Both the position numbers and the translations under genes were made by a program. Under the pieces are notes generated by a model, which saw nothing but the letters and a program-made list of their open reading frames with translations, had not been told where the DNA came from and searched no databases. 64,000 nucleotides of DNA, taken from Adiantum capillus-veneris. Lineage: Eukaryota; Streptophyta; Polypodiopsida; Polypodiales; Pteridaceae. This document shows positions 1 to 12,732 of the stretch, piece by piece. Positions within the stretch are counted from its first letter, which is position 1. Each line of letters opens with the position of its first letter. Where the stretch lies: assembly GCA_014529385.2 (NCBI GenBank), contig CM043958.1:139824398-139888397 (forward strand), given 5' to 3'.

Positions 1-3000
1 ACATATTATAAAAAAATTCAGTAATGAACATTGGTTTTAAGTATAAGAGGTTTGGCTTGAAATGAATTTACGAATAGCCCGGATGACCAATGTGGGTTGA
101 TCCCCTGTTGTCCTTATTTCCTGAAGGTATGACATATCTCACCCATGCACACCATGGATCTCGTTGGGGGAATGAACACTTACTGAGTTTTTTTAAAAAA
201 GGGAAAAGAAGAGCCTTTATATTTTGGGATAATGGTGGTAGTACTTTTGTCTCATGCTCGCAAGCCCGTAGTTTCTGCCATGTTGTTATGGGCTGCATGA
301 TCTCACCATGGCAAGTTGGCAACCACTGGCCCGCCTTAACTGCTCAGCTTGGCGTTTTTGCAACACACGCACACACATACATGCTGCCCTTTTTATGGCT
401 TCATGTTGCCCACAAATGAGCCATTATTTCGATTCTTGCCCACTGCCCAGGGTCCAGCTTGTAGCCCACACACACACACACACATTCCTCACACGGCCCC
501 GCGCATTTCGATCTCTGTCGTTGTGACCAGACAAATAGAAGATTTAAAAAAAAAGAAAAAAAAAAGAAGAAGAGCTTCCCACCCACCATCACCTAAAAAG
601 ACTTAAGTCCATTGGAAGGTTTGTTTATTTGGCTCAAAAGGGTTTCTGTGCATTTGGGGTGAGGGTTCTCTTCTATCGACTACCACCATTGTAAATTGCA
701 TTCCAGATGGGCTCTTAAATTCTTGTTAAATATGTTAATGAGCTATGAGAGCATCCATATTTTTGAGCATAGATTGCATTGAATTTTTTCATGGAATGCA
801 ATTCAAAAGGTGGTGTCAGGATTAAGCATTCTAATTTAAGTGCTTGCTTTAAAAGAGAAATTTACATAGCTCTTAAATTTGAGCATTGACGCCATTTTCG
901 TGTAGCCAGAAGATATCATTTTGGGAGCATGACTTCTTGATGCTTGGTGTCTATGCAAAACAATTTTGTCACTAATGGTTGAGCTCTATTTTGAAGGGGT
1001 ACGGTGAATGGCCTTGCTTGAGCAATCGAGAGAGATGAATAATCCCTCATCAATTATGTATGACATATTTGCTAGTTTAAGAGCTAGAATGCGGGCATCA
1101 AGTGTGTACCATGATTGTGTGATCATCCTATGCATCAACAAACTTCATTGGACATATTTATTCAGCTTGTGCATGGTCAAGTGCTCGATTTTCACTATTT
1201 TTTATTTCACAAAAAGGATAATTCTTTTGGGCATGCATGTGTCTTCATTTGGAGAGCTACGCTGATAATTTTTCATGCTTGGTTAAGACTGTGCACTAAA
1301 ATTTGGACTTGGCATTGATTGTACAATTTTAGTGCTTGCTTTAAATGCAAAACTCCTACATAGCACTAAAATTTGAGCTTCTTGAATGATCGAGAGTGAG
1401 CATTAAAAGTTTGGGCTTGCTATTGAGCATGCGTTTAGTGCTTGTATTGGATGTTCAAATGCTTAAGAGCACTAATGATTTGAATTATTTTGAAGGGTGT
1501 GGCAAGGTTGTACTTCCAAATGATCCAAGAAGGGCCATCATTGCAATATATTGCAAAATTTGGCTACCTAGAGCCATTCCAATTGATTGGATTAAAAGTT
1601 GTATATAAGCTAGCTCATAGCCTTGTCAAAGTTGAACTTTTTTCATTTTGAGCTAGTGTTTACTCAACTTTTTTGAGCTTTTAAGTGTATAATTTGGCTA
1701 TTAAGAGACATTCATTTTCATTTCATCAAGTTGCAACTATCTCTAGCTCATAGCATGCTCTAAAAATTGTAGAATTTCATGAGCTAGTTGTTAGCCAACT
1801 TTTTGCAAAGCTATTAATTGTACTTCATTTCATCAAAGTTGCATTATCTTCAGCTCTTAGCTTGTTTTAAATTACATACTTCAAGTGAGCTAGAAACTAA
1901 TCTACTTTGAATCATACATAGGAGATTGTAAAAATTGTAAAATTTGCTTATGTAGAAGCATTTTATCGCTCATGGTTAATGTGTATGCATAAATTTGCTA
2001 CTTTAGAGCACCATGTGCATAACCAAAGGCACTTTTTTTCCCTTGGGTTTTTCCCTTTGGCAGAACCGGGTCTGCAAGACCCTAGCTTTAGGTTTTCATT
2101 AATGTTTTTTGTGTGGCGTTCAATAAGTGGCTTTTGTAGCTTGTGTTTACACTTAGCTTCAAATCAACTTCTTTTGCAAATAAAAAGGATCAAGAGACTT
2201 CTCTACAAAGGGGATGCTTGCCCAAGGATGCACAAAGAGCATAAATAGGTGTAATCCTTCCATGATTTTTCTCTTTTTATTTCTTCATTCTCTTGCTTGG
2301 CTTAAGTAATTTTTGCTTTTAAGCTATGGTTCTTTCATGTTTGAAAGCTAGGCATCCTAAAGTTTCAACACTTTGCTTTGTGAATATTAACTCATAAAAA
2401 AACTAGGTTTTATGTGTGCTAATCATAGGTAATTGGCCTTAACCTTATGTAAATGTAGGTTCATTTCTCATTAGTCCTAGACTCTTGGTGATAGTCTTAA
2501 TACTCCATTCATTTTTAACATGACCTAGGGCTATGATTAGGCTTTAGTCCTTTAGTCCATTTTCCATTAGCATCTCATCTTGGAAGAAATAAAAAAGTGC
2601 TAAAAAAATGAAACAATAAAGCAAAAAAAGTGTCAAGAAAGGGTAGCAAAAATGCTACTAGACACATGAAAATAAAAATTTCTATGTTGTGTTGTGTCTA
2701 TGTGAGGCCTAGTGCCTTATTGGCACTTGACAGGCGAGGGGAATCACCTTGGCTCGCTTGGTCAAGTCCCTAAACCGATGCCCTGGGTTGATAGGGGTTA
2801 GCCGTCGCCTTGGTGGGAGGCTTTTGGATCACCTTCTTGAGGGTTCAAGGAGCCGAGAGTCGCACATAGACTTGCCTTGGGGTGGTAGCCAAAAACAAAA
2901 CTTGCATGAGCTTCAAAAAGATTTGACAATGTACTAATAGATTAGGAGCTTTTTTATAGCCCATAGACATGATAAACTTGAATGATTTATTAATATTGAT

Positions 3001-3361
3001 CACATAGTTTTTAGGCTAGCAAGTTTATGAACTTGCATTAGCTTAGGGTCATAATTGATTGCTTGTGTTTCATGAATAAAACTGAAATTTCAAGTGGTTT
3101 AATCTTCATGATAGTTAGGTGTTTTCTTGCTTTATGTTGTTTAGTTTTTTGCTATGATTCACCCATCTTTTAGAAGCAAAAAATTCACATTTCAGAATTG
3201 TTCATTATACTTCATGTTTTTATCCTTGTTGGTCTTTGATGCTCATTACTTGTTCTTATGTTTTGCAGCTCAACATTTCTTCCATGGACTTGCTTTCTAC
3301 CATGTCACCGTGTTTTGCTTCACCGGCACACAAGGATGTGCGCCAAATTAGGAAGGACGGA
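1..3361. other. Unannotated AT-rich region with degenerate internal repeats
   Basis: No open reading frame here looks like a known protein. The longest are under about 110 codons and low in complexity. Internal repetition is visible: phrases around 'agtgcttgctttaaa' followed by 'catagc' occur near 840 and 1330. A second pair, 'catttcatcaa' plus 'gttgca', occurs near 1720 and 1832 beside 'agctcatag'. A short (CA)n lies at about 467-484. This looks like old, eroded repeat DNA, but I cannot assign a family. Confidence 0.5.
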
Positions 3362-4230
3362 TGTTAGGAGCGGCTAACATAGACTACACCAATTATGCAC
3401 CAAGCTATGGATGTGCTATAGTGCACAATACTTCCTATTCATTGTATAAGGCCTTGGGCTCATTTAGGAGTTCCAAAGTTGATAAGTCTATGCTAAAGAG
3501 CTCAACTTTATCCCATAGTTGAAGGGTTTGAGGCCCAAAGCTATAAAAGAGCCCTATGCTTAATGAGAAGTCATTCTTGGGTGTGTTCTCCTCTTTGTAG
3601 AGTGGATGGTCATGAGGCTCATGGGCTTTCCATGCCCATGTAGCACTTGATTTCTAATAATCAATTACACTTTCTTTCTTATTATTCTTCTTTGTTTTGA
3701 TTATGTGGAGTGAGATCATATTAGTGTGATGGTAGATCTCTAATCCCTTTTTTTAGTTAGTCTCTTCTATCCACACCATTGGCCATGGTGTGTGAGGGCT
3801 ATGCCTTCCTTCTCTTCCTCTCTCTTTACAAGGTGTGCGGTTAGTGTGTGTGCATACGTAGTCGCATTGAGGGGATGTACCATAATGGACACACTAATGC
3901 GGAGTAGGTATGTTAATTGCATGGTTGTGTAGTTGTGTGATTAAGAGTTGTGATTAGAGTGATTGATGTGAGAGGTTAATTTCAATCACATGACTGTGTG
4001 CAAGTGATTAACAAGTAAGAATGTGTGGTTGATTAGAGGAAGCCCTTTCCATGGCTTCTCTCTATGATGAGTAGAAGAATCCCTTGAATCCTCTATTTAT
4101 TTTCATCCTATGCTCGTGCTTCCATGCCCTAGCCGGGTTGCCCTAGCAAAGAAGTTATAAAAAATGCCATGATTTGATAATTTTGTGGGTTGTGATTAAG
4201 TCGTGCTACAATGCCTCCCTACAGTGTTCT
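3362..4230 (+). repeat. Candidate 5' LTR of the chromovirus-like element
   Basis: The sequence opens with TGTTAGGAGCGGCTAACA. It has a TATA-like 'ctataaaag' at about 3540 and lies directly upstream of a gag remnant in the same orientation, as a 5' LTR should. No second copy exists in the window because the element's 3' half is missing, and I could not find a convincing primer-binding site. The right boundary is therefore a guess, and the region may be leader rather than LTR. Confidence 0.3.
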
Positions 4231-4467
4231 TACGACGAATGACACGTAAAGAGCTACAATTCTTGCAAGGCGAGGTTCGCATGCAATGCAAATCACGGAG
4301 CATACAAAACACAAAGACTTCAATTTCACAAGGTACAAGTTGACATTTTTTCTCTCTTTACATTAGTGTGTGTTTACCATGGTCAATGAGGATATCCCAC
4401 CTAAACACACTTTTGATTTTGAGCACATACATCAAAATCAGGACACCAACGTGCTACTGACACTAAT

Positions 4468-5581
4468 ATGCATGACGATGATGATCTAGGAGATCATGGG
4501 CTTGTAGATATGGCTGCTTTCAAGACTTTGGAACATTGCCAAAGCGTACTTGAAAGCAACCTCTTTGCACTCAATGAAAATGTTACCAATCTTATGGAGT
4601 TACTTGTGAAATTTATGAATTGGCAGACGGCTCAAGGAGCCACAAGTGGCACGGTTCAAGGGAACCAAGCTCACACAACTCAAGCAGTCCAAGAGACAAG
4701 TGTTGCAGAAGGTAGCAATGCGTTACTAAAGAATATCACCATTCCTGAGTTTCATGGGAAAGAGCATGATCGCAACAAGGATGTGGTCAATACGTTCCTA
4801 CACAAATGGAGTGATATTCATAGATTGAGACACACCCCAGATAGAAAGACCACTGTGGAAACAAGTCTATCTCTTAAAAGCAAGGCCTATAATTGGTGGA
4901 TGAGATTTCCAATAGATGCTCGTCCTCCCATCTTGGGCTGCGTTTCAAGATTCTTCCTCCAAAGAGTTTTTGGACTCCAATGAAGAAGATAAGAATTGGT
5001 TAGCATCGGATGCATGCCGCATGTTTGGCCTCTCTCTCACACAATAACTTTTGAAGTATTGGGAAATCATATTAAAACTAGAAGGTCTAGATGAATTCCT
5101 AAAGATACGGGGTTTTAATAGGGGCCTTGACAAAGACTATCGTCTTCATGTCAAGACCCAACATCCAAAAACTTTGGAAGAAGCCAACAGTCATGCCCAA
5201 AGATATGATGATGACCAACAGAGGAAAGGAAATGTTCCCTACACTAAGAATACTTTTGCTAAGAGCAATGTGGCTAAGAGCCAATGGCAAGGTAGATCTC
5301 CCACATGTTCCAAGAGAAATAAGAGACAATATACCTCTCCATGCCCACAAGAGGATAAGAAGCCTAAGCACTCACAAGATACTCCATGTGGGTCTCTCAG
5401 CACTGCTGATTTTGAGCGTGCAAAGAAACACAATTTGTGTTTTAGATGTCTTTCGGACCAACATCACAAGAAAGATTTTCCTCTTTTGCAAGGCAAAGAA
5501 AACGCCATACACATGGTGCAACACCTCACATTAGATTCATCTCCTAAATATTGTGTTGTAGAGGTTCTTCATATGGAATAA
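4468..5581 (+). pseudogene. Ty3/gypsy gag remnant (chromovirus-like)
   Basis: Two overlapping frames (4468-4983 and 5051-5581) together read as a plant Ty3 gag. The first has 'NITIPEFHGKEHDRN' and 'KAYNWWMRF', typical of the capsid region. The second has 'LEEANSHAQRYDDDQ' and a zinc knuckle beginning CFRCLSDQHHKKD. In that knuckle the last cysteine of CX2CX4HX4C is replaced by phenylalanine, a sign of decay. A frameshift or stop near 4983-5050 separates the halves. Gag would package element RNA into cytoplasmic particles; this copy cannot make an intact one. It is followed at once by the protease frame. Confidence 0.8.
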
Positions 5582-5596
5582 AAGCACAAGTGTTGT

Positions 5597-6280
5597 GTGC
5601 CTGCTTTGACATGGCAGCCCACCTTTGGCCCCCATGATTTGATTCGCATGCATGAAGGTATTAGCGGACAACGTGCTCGTATTTTAGTGGATGATGGTGC
5701 AACTCATAACTTCTTGAACTATAAGCTAGTCAAGAAATTGAAGCTTACACTGACTCCCTGTTCTCACAAGTATGTGGTGGAGAAGATGTCTGGGAATGAT
5801 AAAGAAGTATGGGAAACGGTAGTTCGGAGGGTTGAGCTTATTGTTAAAGATCATACGATGAACCTTGAGTTCCAATTTATGAACATGGACCATGCTGATG
5901 TAGTTTTAGGACAAGAGTGGCTGCATGGTTTAGGAAACACATTGCGCACTAGTTATGAACACAACTCCTTATCCTTCATGGCCAATGGTAAACATGTGCT
6001 TTTGCTTGGTGAGAAAAATATACCATCTACACTTCTTATATGTACAGCCGAGCTTTGTATTTTGCAGAAAGCAGATTTAATAGATGAAGTCTTTTTGTGT
6101 TACTGCTTGTCTCCAAGTCTTGTGAATTCTCAAGAGCAAAGTGCGACAAATTCTAGTAATGGTATGCAAAGTGCAAAGAATTCTAATGATAAGCAAAGTG
6201 TTAACAAATCTAATGAGCAAAGTGCTCTCAATTTTAATTCTATAGAGCAACATGCAACTGTTGTAAAACAAACATTATAG
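5597..6280 (+). pseudogene. Retropepsin (aspartic protease) region of the chromovirus-like element
   Basis: The reading frame contains 'RILVDDGATHNFL' and later 'ADVVLGQEWLHGLG'. These are the active-site loop and the C-terminal hydrophobic-glycine motif of plant Ty3 proteases. The usual D-[ST]-G triplet is D-D-G here, which probably reflects decay. The tail (about residues 180-225) is a low-complexity stretch rich in S, N, Q and K with repeated 'EQSA/KQSV' words. The frame ends at a stop just before the reverse transcriptase frame. Confidence 0.75.
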
Positions 6281-6358
6281 GAATTACAAGATTCTCCATC
6301 CCAGCATAACTCTAGTTTACTTTCTCCTTTTGCACCACAAAAGCCGACTCACTTATTC

Positions 6359-7786
6359 ATGGAGTATAGTGATGTATTCTCAATTGATTTACCACCGGGT
6401 CTACCCCCTAAACATGATGTGAAACATGTTATAGATGTCTTGCCAGGCACTAAACCGGTAAGTAAACCACCTTATCGTATGAGTGCTAAAGAAGCCAAGG
6501 AGGCTGATAGTCAATTGGCTGACTACCTTGCTCGTGGTTTCATTAGACCTAGCACTTTTCCTTGGGCATCACCAATTCTATTGGTAAAAAAGAAAGATGG
6601 TATTATGCGCATGTGTATAGATTATCACGGATTAAATGCGATAACCATCAGGAACAAGTATCCTCTACCTCAAGTGGATGAGTTGTTTGATCAACTCCAT
6701 GGGGCAAGATACTATTTGAAGATAGATCTTAATTCAGGATACCACCAGGTGGGTATCCTTTTGCAAGATATCTCCAAAACTGCCTTTAGAACACAGTTTG
6801 GGCATTTTGAATTTTTGGTTATGCCTTTTGGTCTAACCAATGCTCCAACTACATTTATGACACTCATGTCTTACGTCCCTATCTTGGAAACTTTGTTGTG
6901 GTTTTCCTTGATGACATTCTCATTTACAGTAAGACTAAAGATGAACACGTAGAACACTTACGCTTAGTGTTCAAACAGCTATGAGCTCATGCACTGTATG
7001 CTAAGCAAAGCAAGTGCAATTTCTTTAAAAAAGAGATACATTACCTCGATCATGTGATCTCTTATTCTAGCATCAAAATGGACACTGACAAGGTCGTTAC
7101 CATTCTTCGATGGCCACATCCTAACACGGTTGAGGATCTTCAAATATTTTTAGGTATGGCTAGATTTTATCGATAGTATATCCGTGATTATGCCAAAACT
7201 GTTGTTCCTATGATGAATCAACCTAAAGCAAAAGGAACTTTTCTTGGGAAGAAGCCCAAATTTGAACAACTCAAGGTAGCTATAGTCATTGCTCCCATTC
7301 TAGCAATCGTCGACCCACTTAAGCCGTTTGTGGTAGAGACTGATGTTAGTGATAAAGTAATTGGTGCGGTACTTCTCCAGGAGGGAAGACAGCCTTTGAA
7401 AGTAAAAATTTAGATAGAGCTCAACAAAATTATTATGTCTATGAGAGAGAGATGTATGCCATATTCACGCTTTACAAAAGTGGAAACACTGTTTATATGG
7501 TGCCGAGTTTGAAGTAGTTTTTTACCATGAGAGTATCAAAAGGTTTACTACTCAAACGGACTTGAAGGGCCATAAAGCTAGATGGGCCAAAATCCTTCAA
7601 GATTATGATTGTAAGCTACAATATTGCAAGGGGCGATATAATGTAGTAGCGGATGCATTAAGTCAGATGCCTCATATTAATCCACTTGCTTTCACGGAAA
7701 TAAAGAGTGCATTTTTAGAGTCATTAGGTGGCAAGTATGCACAAGATCAATCATATACTAAAGTGTGGAGTGTAGTTTTAAAAAGG
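6359..7786 (+). pseudogene. Reverse transcriptase-RNase H, 3'-truncated (chromovirus-like)
   Basis: The first frame (6359-6952) carries canonical RT blocks: '[13 protein letters not shown]', '[20 protein letters not shown]', '[12 protein letters not shown]' and '[12 protein letters not shown]'. A frameshift follows at about 6870. The catalytic '[11 protein letters not shown]' lies in another frame near 6898-6930. Stops occur near 6983 and 7174. RNase H follows: 'FVVETDVSDKVIGAVLLQEG' at about 7330-7385 and 'YNVVADALSQMPHI' near 7640-7680. Similarity stops abruptly at about 7786, where a minus-strand Tat-type fragment begins. Integrase and the 3' LTR are therefore absent, and the copy is dead. 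Confidence 0.88.
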
Positions 7787-9180
7787 GCATCAAAGACCAC
7801 TATGCATGTAGCTGCTTTGTCGGACGTTTGCTTGTAGGCTCCATCAAAGTAGAGAGAGTGTGCTCTTTCTATCACCGTTGGCTCTGGAAGTGGTTGAGTT
7901 CCCTCCCCTTTATATTGCTTCACCTTCTTCTCAAATTTTTGGGAGGTCATGAGTCCCCCCAAGCTTGCCCTTGTCGTGCTTTCCACCTGTACCATGTAGT
8001 CAAACTCTTGCATATGAATTAGCCATTTAGTAGTTCTAGCAGAAACATCCATGTGTTGTACCACATAGGGAAACATTTCATCCATGGTTAAGATTACAAA
8101 TCTCCTAGGCAACAAATATGATTGAAACATTGTAGTTGCAAATCTAAGAGCCAAGACTAGGTGTTCCACATGGGTGAAACATTTCTCTATCGCTGTCATC
8201 ATGCAACTGGAGAAGTATATGGGCCTCATGAAACATTTCAATGCATCCTTTTAAAGTAGCACTACCCCCAAGGAGTCATCTCCTACACTTGAGGTGACAT
8301 AGAACTTTCTGTCCCACTTAGGTGGTGAGATAGTTGGTAGGGTGGCTAAGACCTCCTTTACCTTGTTGTAGTGATGCTTGCTCTCCTCGTCCCATGCAAA
8401 AGTTGATCGTTGTGTGATTTGTTGCAATGGTAGAACAATTTGTGATAGTAGATGTATGAATCTACTTAAGTTGACGCATGCTTGCTCTCCTCGTCCCATG
8501 CAAAAGTTGACGCGTGTGGTTGTTGGAAGGTAGTGCAATGAGTGCAGATACCTTACTTGGATCGGCATTGATACCTTTAGCTGAAATTTCATGGCCTAAA
8601 AGAATGACTCTAATTTCCTCAATGTGGCACTTGTCTACATTTAATTTCCCTCCTAGGCTTTGCAGCCTTGCTAAACCCTCAGTCCCCTTTTCTAAGTGTG
8701 AGATGCGAGGGCTATATATAAAAAAGTCATCAATGAGCACTCTTATGGATGTTCCAAAGAGAGGTTGAAAGACATTTGTGACATATCTCTGGAACGTGCC
8801 AAGTGCATTTGTGAGACCAAATGGCATAACTCTATAAGAAAAACAACCCCATGGTGTAATGAAAGTGGTTTTTAGTTCATCTTCAAAGGCTATGCGTATT
8901 TGAAAATAGCCAGAACACCCATCACACACCGTGTAGCATTCAAAACCAGCTACTTCATTCAGAATTTGATCCAAAAAATGCAGAGGGAAATGGCCCCCCT
9001 TTGTAGCTGCATTTAGTGGTTTGTAGTCGATGTAGATCCTCCACTTCCCATTCTTCTTAGGCGTCACTACTACGGGTGACAGACACTCTGAGTTTTCCAC
9101 AGGATAAATGAACCCTGCTTCCAGTAGTGTCCTTACCTCGGCAAGGAGTGCCTTTTCCTGTATGATCCCTAGTCGTTGTA
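7787..9180 (-). pseudogene. Element D: RT-RNase H and start of second RNase H (Tat-type Ty3)
   Basis: Read on the minus strand, 9100-8462 gives RT blocks 'SPVVVTPKKNGKWRIYIDY', 'GFECYTVCDG', '[15 protein letters not shown]' and the catalytic 'VLIDDFFIYS'. Then 8592-8251 and 8241-7787 give the RNase H-like region ('KFYVTSSVGDDSLG') and 'SLYFDGAYKQTSDKAA', the start of an archaeal-type RNase H. The protein sequence parallels element C (54.3-56.7 kb) block by block, so D is a diverged, inverted relative. Several frames are needed. A short duplication ('tgcttgctctcctcgtccc' at 8374 and 8479) disrupts the frame. The similarity ends at about 7787. Confidence 0.85.
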
Positions 9181-9184
9181 GTTT

Positions 9185-10697
9185 CTACACGACTGGCTTT
9201 AACCCTTCCTTCAACTTAATGTGATGCTCCACCACTATAATACCTATGATTCTTTCAAAGTTTTCAATGAAAAGTTCAGGGAATCCCATCAACATTTGAA
9301 AAAATTTATCCTTGTCTTCACTTGTTACTTCCATAAACAACATACTTTTCAACCTATCCTGTCTTAGGCCAGTTGATTTATTTTCCTCTCTGTTGCTTTG
9401 ACCTTCTGGTGACGGGTCACTAGTCGTGCTTGCCCTTTGTAGATCCTTCATGACAATGTCGATCACATCGATGGAACTGTCGCTCTCATCGATGGAAGTG
9501 GTCTCCTCCTCAGAAGTGGAAGACTCACTAGTGGTTTCATCTGCTGCTGTCTCTAGGTCCATTTGTTTTTGCTTTCCGGTCCCCATCAACATTTGAAAAA
9601 ATTTATCCTTGTCTTCACTTGTTACTTCCATAAACAACATACTTTTCCACCTATCCTATCCTAGGCCAGTTGATTCATTTTCCTCTCTGTTGCTTTGACC
9701 TTCTGGTGACGGGTCGCCAGTCGTGCTTGCCCTTTGTAGATCCTTCATGACAATGCCCATCACATCGATGGAATTGTCGCTCTCATCGATGGAAGTGGTC
9801 TCCTCCTCGGAAGTGGAAGACTCACTAGTGGTTTCATCTACTGTTGATGTCTCTAGGTCCATTTTTTTTTGCTTTCCGGTCCCCATGTCATAGTAGATTG
9901 TTTCCCCCTTCTTACGAGTCATGCGTAGAAGACCAATGCCCCAGTTCTGTTTTGCCTTCATGGACACCAACCATGGAGTTCTTAAGATCAATGTATAGCC
10001 CTCACCCTTAGTTGGCATTACAAAAATATATATTTCTACCTCAATGTTGAAGGCTTTTACCTCCACTGCACTTACTACACCCGCACATTTTACTTTTGCG
10101 TTGTTTTCCATCTTTGCCTTGCATGGAGAAGGTCTATTAACCTCGAGCCCTAGCCGAAGTTCCATAGCTTCACTCATCACATAGATTTGTGTACCACCAT
10201 CAATGTAGGTGTTTCCATCCCTCTTATCCTTTACGTTGACATCGATGAATGGAAGGGTGTCATCCATGTTGCAACCCAAAATTGCTCCGGCTACCTTTGC
10301 TTTGGAGCGCCTTGTACTTACCATTTTAGACCATTTCCACCTTACTTTTGGTGCGAGATATAGCAGTTGTGGCCATGTAATCTTTGGTCCTTGCTCTGCC
10401 ACATACAATGTTAGATCATAGGGCCTAGAACTCTGCCCTAACTGAAAGTCAGTGATGCATATTTTCCGTCGTGGCCTTGATGGCCTTTTGCTAGTCTCTC
10501 CCTTCATGCTTCTCTCATCACCAACTTGTGCAATTTTCTCCTCCTAGCTCTCTTTACAATCATGGTTTCAAATGGTTCTACAAAGGTTACCTTCTCCTTA
10601 CCCTTGCCTTTCTCCTTCATTCTGGGTGGATCCACTACTACAGCCTTTCCCTTCTCCTCTAAGCTTATGATGCTTACAGTGCAATCAAGTAGGTGGT
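9185..10697 (-). pseudogene. Element D: protease region and linker (Tat-type Ty3)
   Basis: On the minus strand, 10507-9656 reads 'CITDFQLGQSSRPYDLTLYV', 'ITWPQLLYLAPKVRW' and the protease-like 'NTYIDGGTQIYVMSEAM'. An acidic linker rich in S, E and T ('TTSESSTSEEETTSIDESD') follows. The aspartate is followed by GG rather than the usual [ST]G, the same as in element C. The linker and the sequence after it occur twice in tandem (297-bp period). The upstream frame (10926-10504) matches C only up to 'LEEKGKAVVVDPPR' and the few residues before it. Homology ends at about 10697, where LINE-like sequence on the other strand begins. Confidence 0.8.
9287..9880 (-). repeat. 297-bp in-frame tandem duplication inside element D
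   Basis: The block starting 'catcaacatttgaaaaaatt' at 9287 recurs at 9584. The encoded words 'TGKQKQMDLET', 'TTSESSTSEEETTSIDESD' and 'MLFMEVTSEDKDKFFQMLM' appear twice with few differences. The period is 297 bp (99 codons), so the frame is kept across the duplication. Element C has only one copy of this acidic linker. Confidence 0.85.
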
Positions 10698-12690
10698 GAA
10701 AATTTTTTTGGGCATCACTCCAGATGGATACCAAAATGGCGAATGTTAATGAAGAGGCATGAGAAGATGGGCTACCAGACACAATCAAAGAACCCCTAGA
10801 GAATTCAGAGAAACTTGTGAAATCCAAGTAGAGCAACAAAAAGGCCACCCCAAGAAACCGCTTCACATATGCCGCCCAAAAAAATGACATCCCCAATGTT
10901 TCAAAAGATTGTATTGTCAACCACATTTATAAACGAAGACAAAGAATAGCAGTGGATCTCCAACATCTCATGCAAGAGATTTGAATCCCAAGTGTGGGTG
11001 GTTGGGTAGACAAAAGAATTTTTGCTAGATATTCCCAAAACCTCCATGGAAGAAGAGTTCGGTGAGGTGGAGGAATACGTTCCCCTCTCTCAGTATTGGA
11101 AGAGTTTGTTCTCCAATAATGAAATGTGAAGGGATCAAAATCTAGAAGAAGAGCCCCCTCTTTTGGGAGGAAGTCAGAAATGACAGGGAAATCATCTATT
11201 GGGCTATCCAAAAACATCACCTAGATGCTACCAACAAAAGGAAGAAAATTGTAGGGAAGGAGCTTGTCGTCTACGGAGAAGGGGTTGATGGGTATAGTGG
11301 TGTGCTAACTATTATGGACAGGGAACTTCAATCAAAGGTGGTTCTCAATCATCCCTTTGAAAGAGCTCTAGGAGTAAACTTCAAGTGGACTGATAAAAAA
11401 TTTACCATCATCAACATATATGGTCACTGCTCAACGAAGGAAAGAGAAAAATTTTAGGAACACCTAAAAGGCATCTAAGTTGAATATGAATGGTTCTTGG
11501 TGGGAGACTTCAATATGGTGGAGAAAAGGAAGGATAGAATGGGTTCATCAAATATGTTAGGTGAATATAAAAGATCTAGGTGGCTAAGCTTGTGTGAGAA
11601 GTGGGAGTTAATGAATATGTGGGAGGTGGGCCCTTGGAATAGCATGTCGGGGTTCACCTACACCAATTTTTAGTATGTCAGTCTTTCATCTCAACTAGAT
11701 CGTTGTTATTGTTCTCATCAAGCCAGACTGGTTTCCATCATGGTGTGAAATGAAGGTGGTGACTTCTCAATTTCTATCAAATCAAGTGCCATTAAGCATG
11801 AAATTGTAAAAAAACACTAGAGAAATTCTTTTCCATCAAGGATGTAAGAACTTCTCACGACAGGGGATCACCTTTTTTATACCCTCTCTTCAAAAGCCTA
11901 GCCTCAAAAGATATAAGCAAGCTTTGAAAAGATGTGCATTTGGCAATCCCTAGAGGATCTTTGCCAAGAATATTCAAAAAGTAGTTAAAACTGTAGGCCC
12001 TAAAAGGAAGAAATACCATGAGGAGCACTTAAAGCAGCTTGGTGACAAAGTAGAGCTATTAACCGCTAAGAAGCATGAAGTGTCTACCTCCAAAATGGAG
12101 CATAAAAGGTGGCTCAAGGCTAAGTGTGATTTGGCCAAACAAAAACTTGAGGAGGTGAGAAAGGCCAGAATACTATCCAGAGAAACCTTCCTCCAAGCGA
12201 AGGAGGCTAATCAAGCTCACTTCTTTAGGGCCCTCAAGGTCAAGAGAAATCGGGGCCTTGTCCACTAGTCATGCACCAATAGGGAAGGGAAGGTTATGAA
12301 GGACCCTAATGAAATGGCTCTCTTATGCTTGATCACTTATAAGAAATAATTAAACAGTCTCAGGCTCGATCCTCAAATGTGGACAAAGCCATGGACGAAG
12401 CTAGAGCTACTTTTCTAGGATGTGTCACAAAAACGACCTCTCGCTTAGATGCCAACATTCTGGAGAGGGTGTTTACCGCGAAGAGGAATGCTCTTGCGCA
12501 TTGCAAGCTCTTGGCAAAGAAAAATCCACTAGGTGGGAAAGTATGACTATTGAGTTTTTCAAGAAATCTTGGGATAATCTTAAGGCCCCAATCACGTGAA
12601 TGGCCAACGAAGCCCTTGTCAATGGGGTCCTTGACTTAAGCATTAAAAGGGGCCTCATTGAAGCTATCCCCAACAAAGATGTTTCTCCCA
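10698..12690 (+). pseudogene. Decayed L1-type LINE, endonuclease and start of RT region
   Basis: In shifting frames the plus strand shows an APE-type (EEP) endonuclease: 'KFTIINIYGHCSTKERE', then 'EWFLVGDFNMVEKRKDRMG' near 11490-11540, then 'WNSMSGFTYTNF' and 'SSQLDRCY'. Near 12080-12268 comes a lysine-rich stretch ('EVRKARILSRETFLQAKEAN', 'HFFRALKVKRNRG') typical of the linker between endonuclease and RT in plant LINE ORF2. Stops are frequent, and no RT catalytic block survives. The 5' end abuts element D at about 10698. The 3' end fades before the short LTR/PBS unit at 12.73 kb. Confidence 0.7.
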
Positions 12691-12732
12691 GCTAAAACAT
12701 TGGTGTATCATGCCAAGGGCACAACCCTCGGG

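Noticed and set aside
90-606. Overlapping small ORFs at the left edge
   Set aside because: They are short, in several frames, and driven by (CA)n and A-rich runs; no domain.
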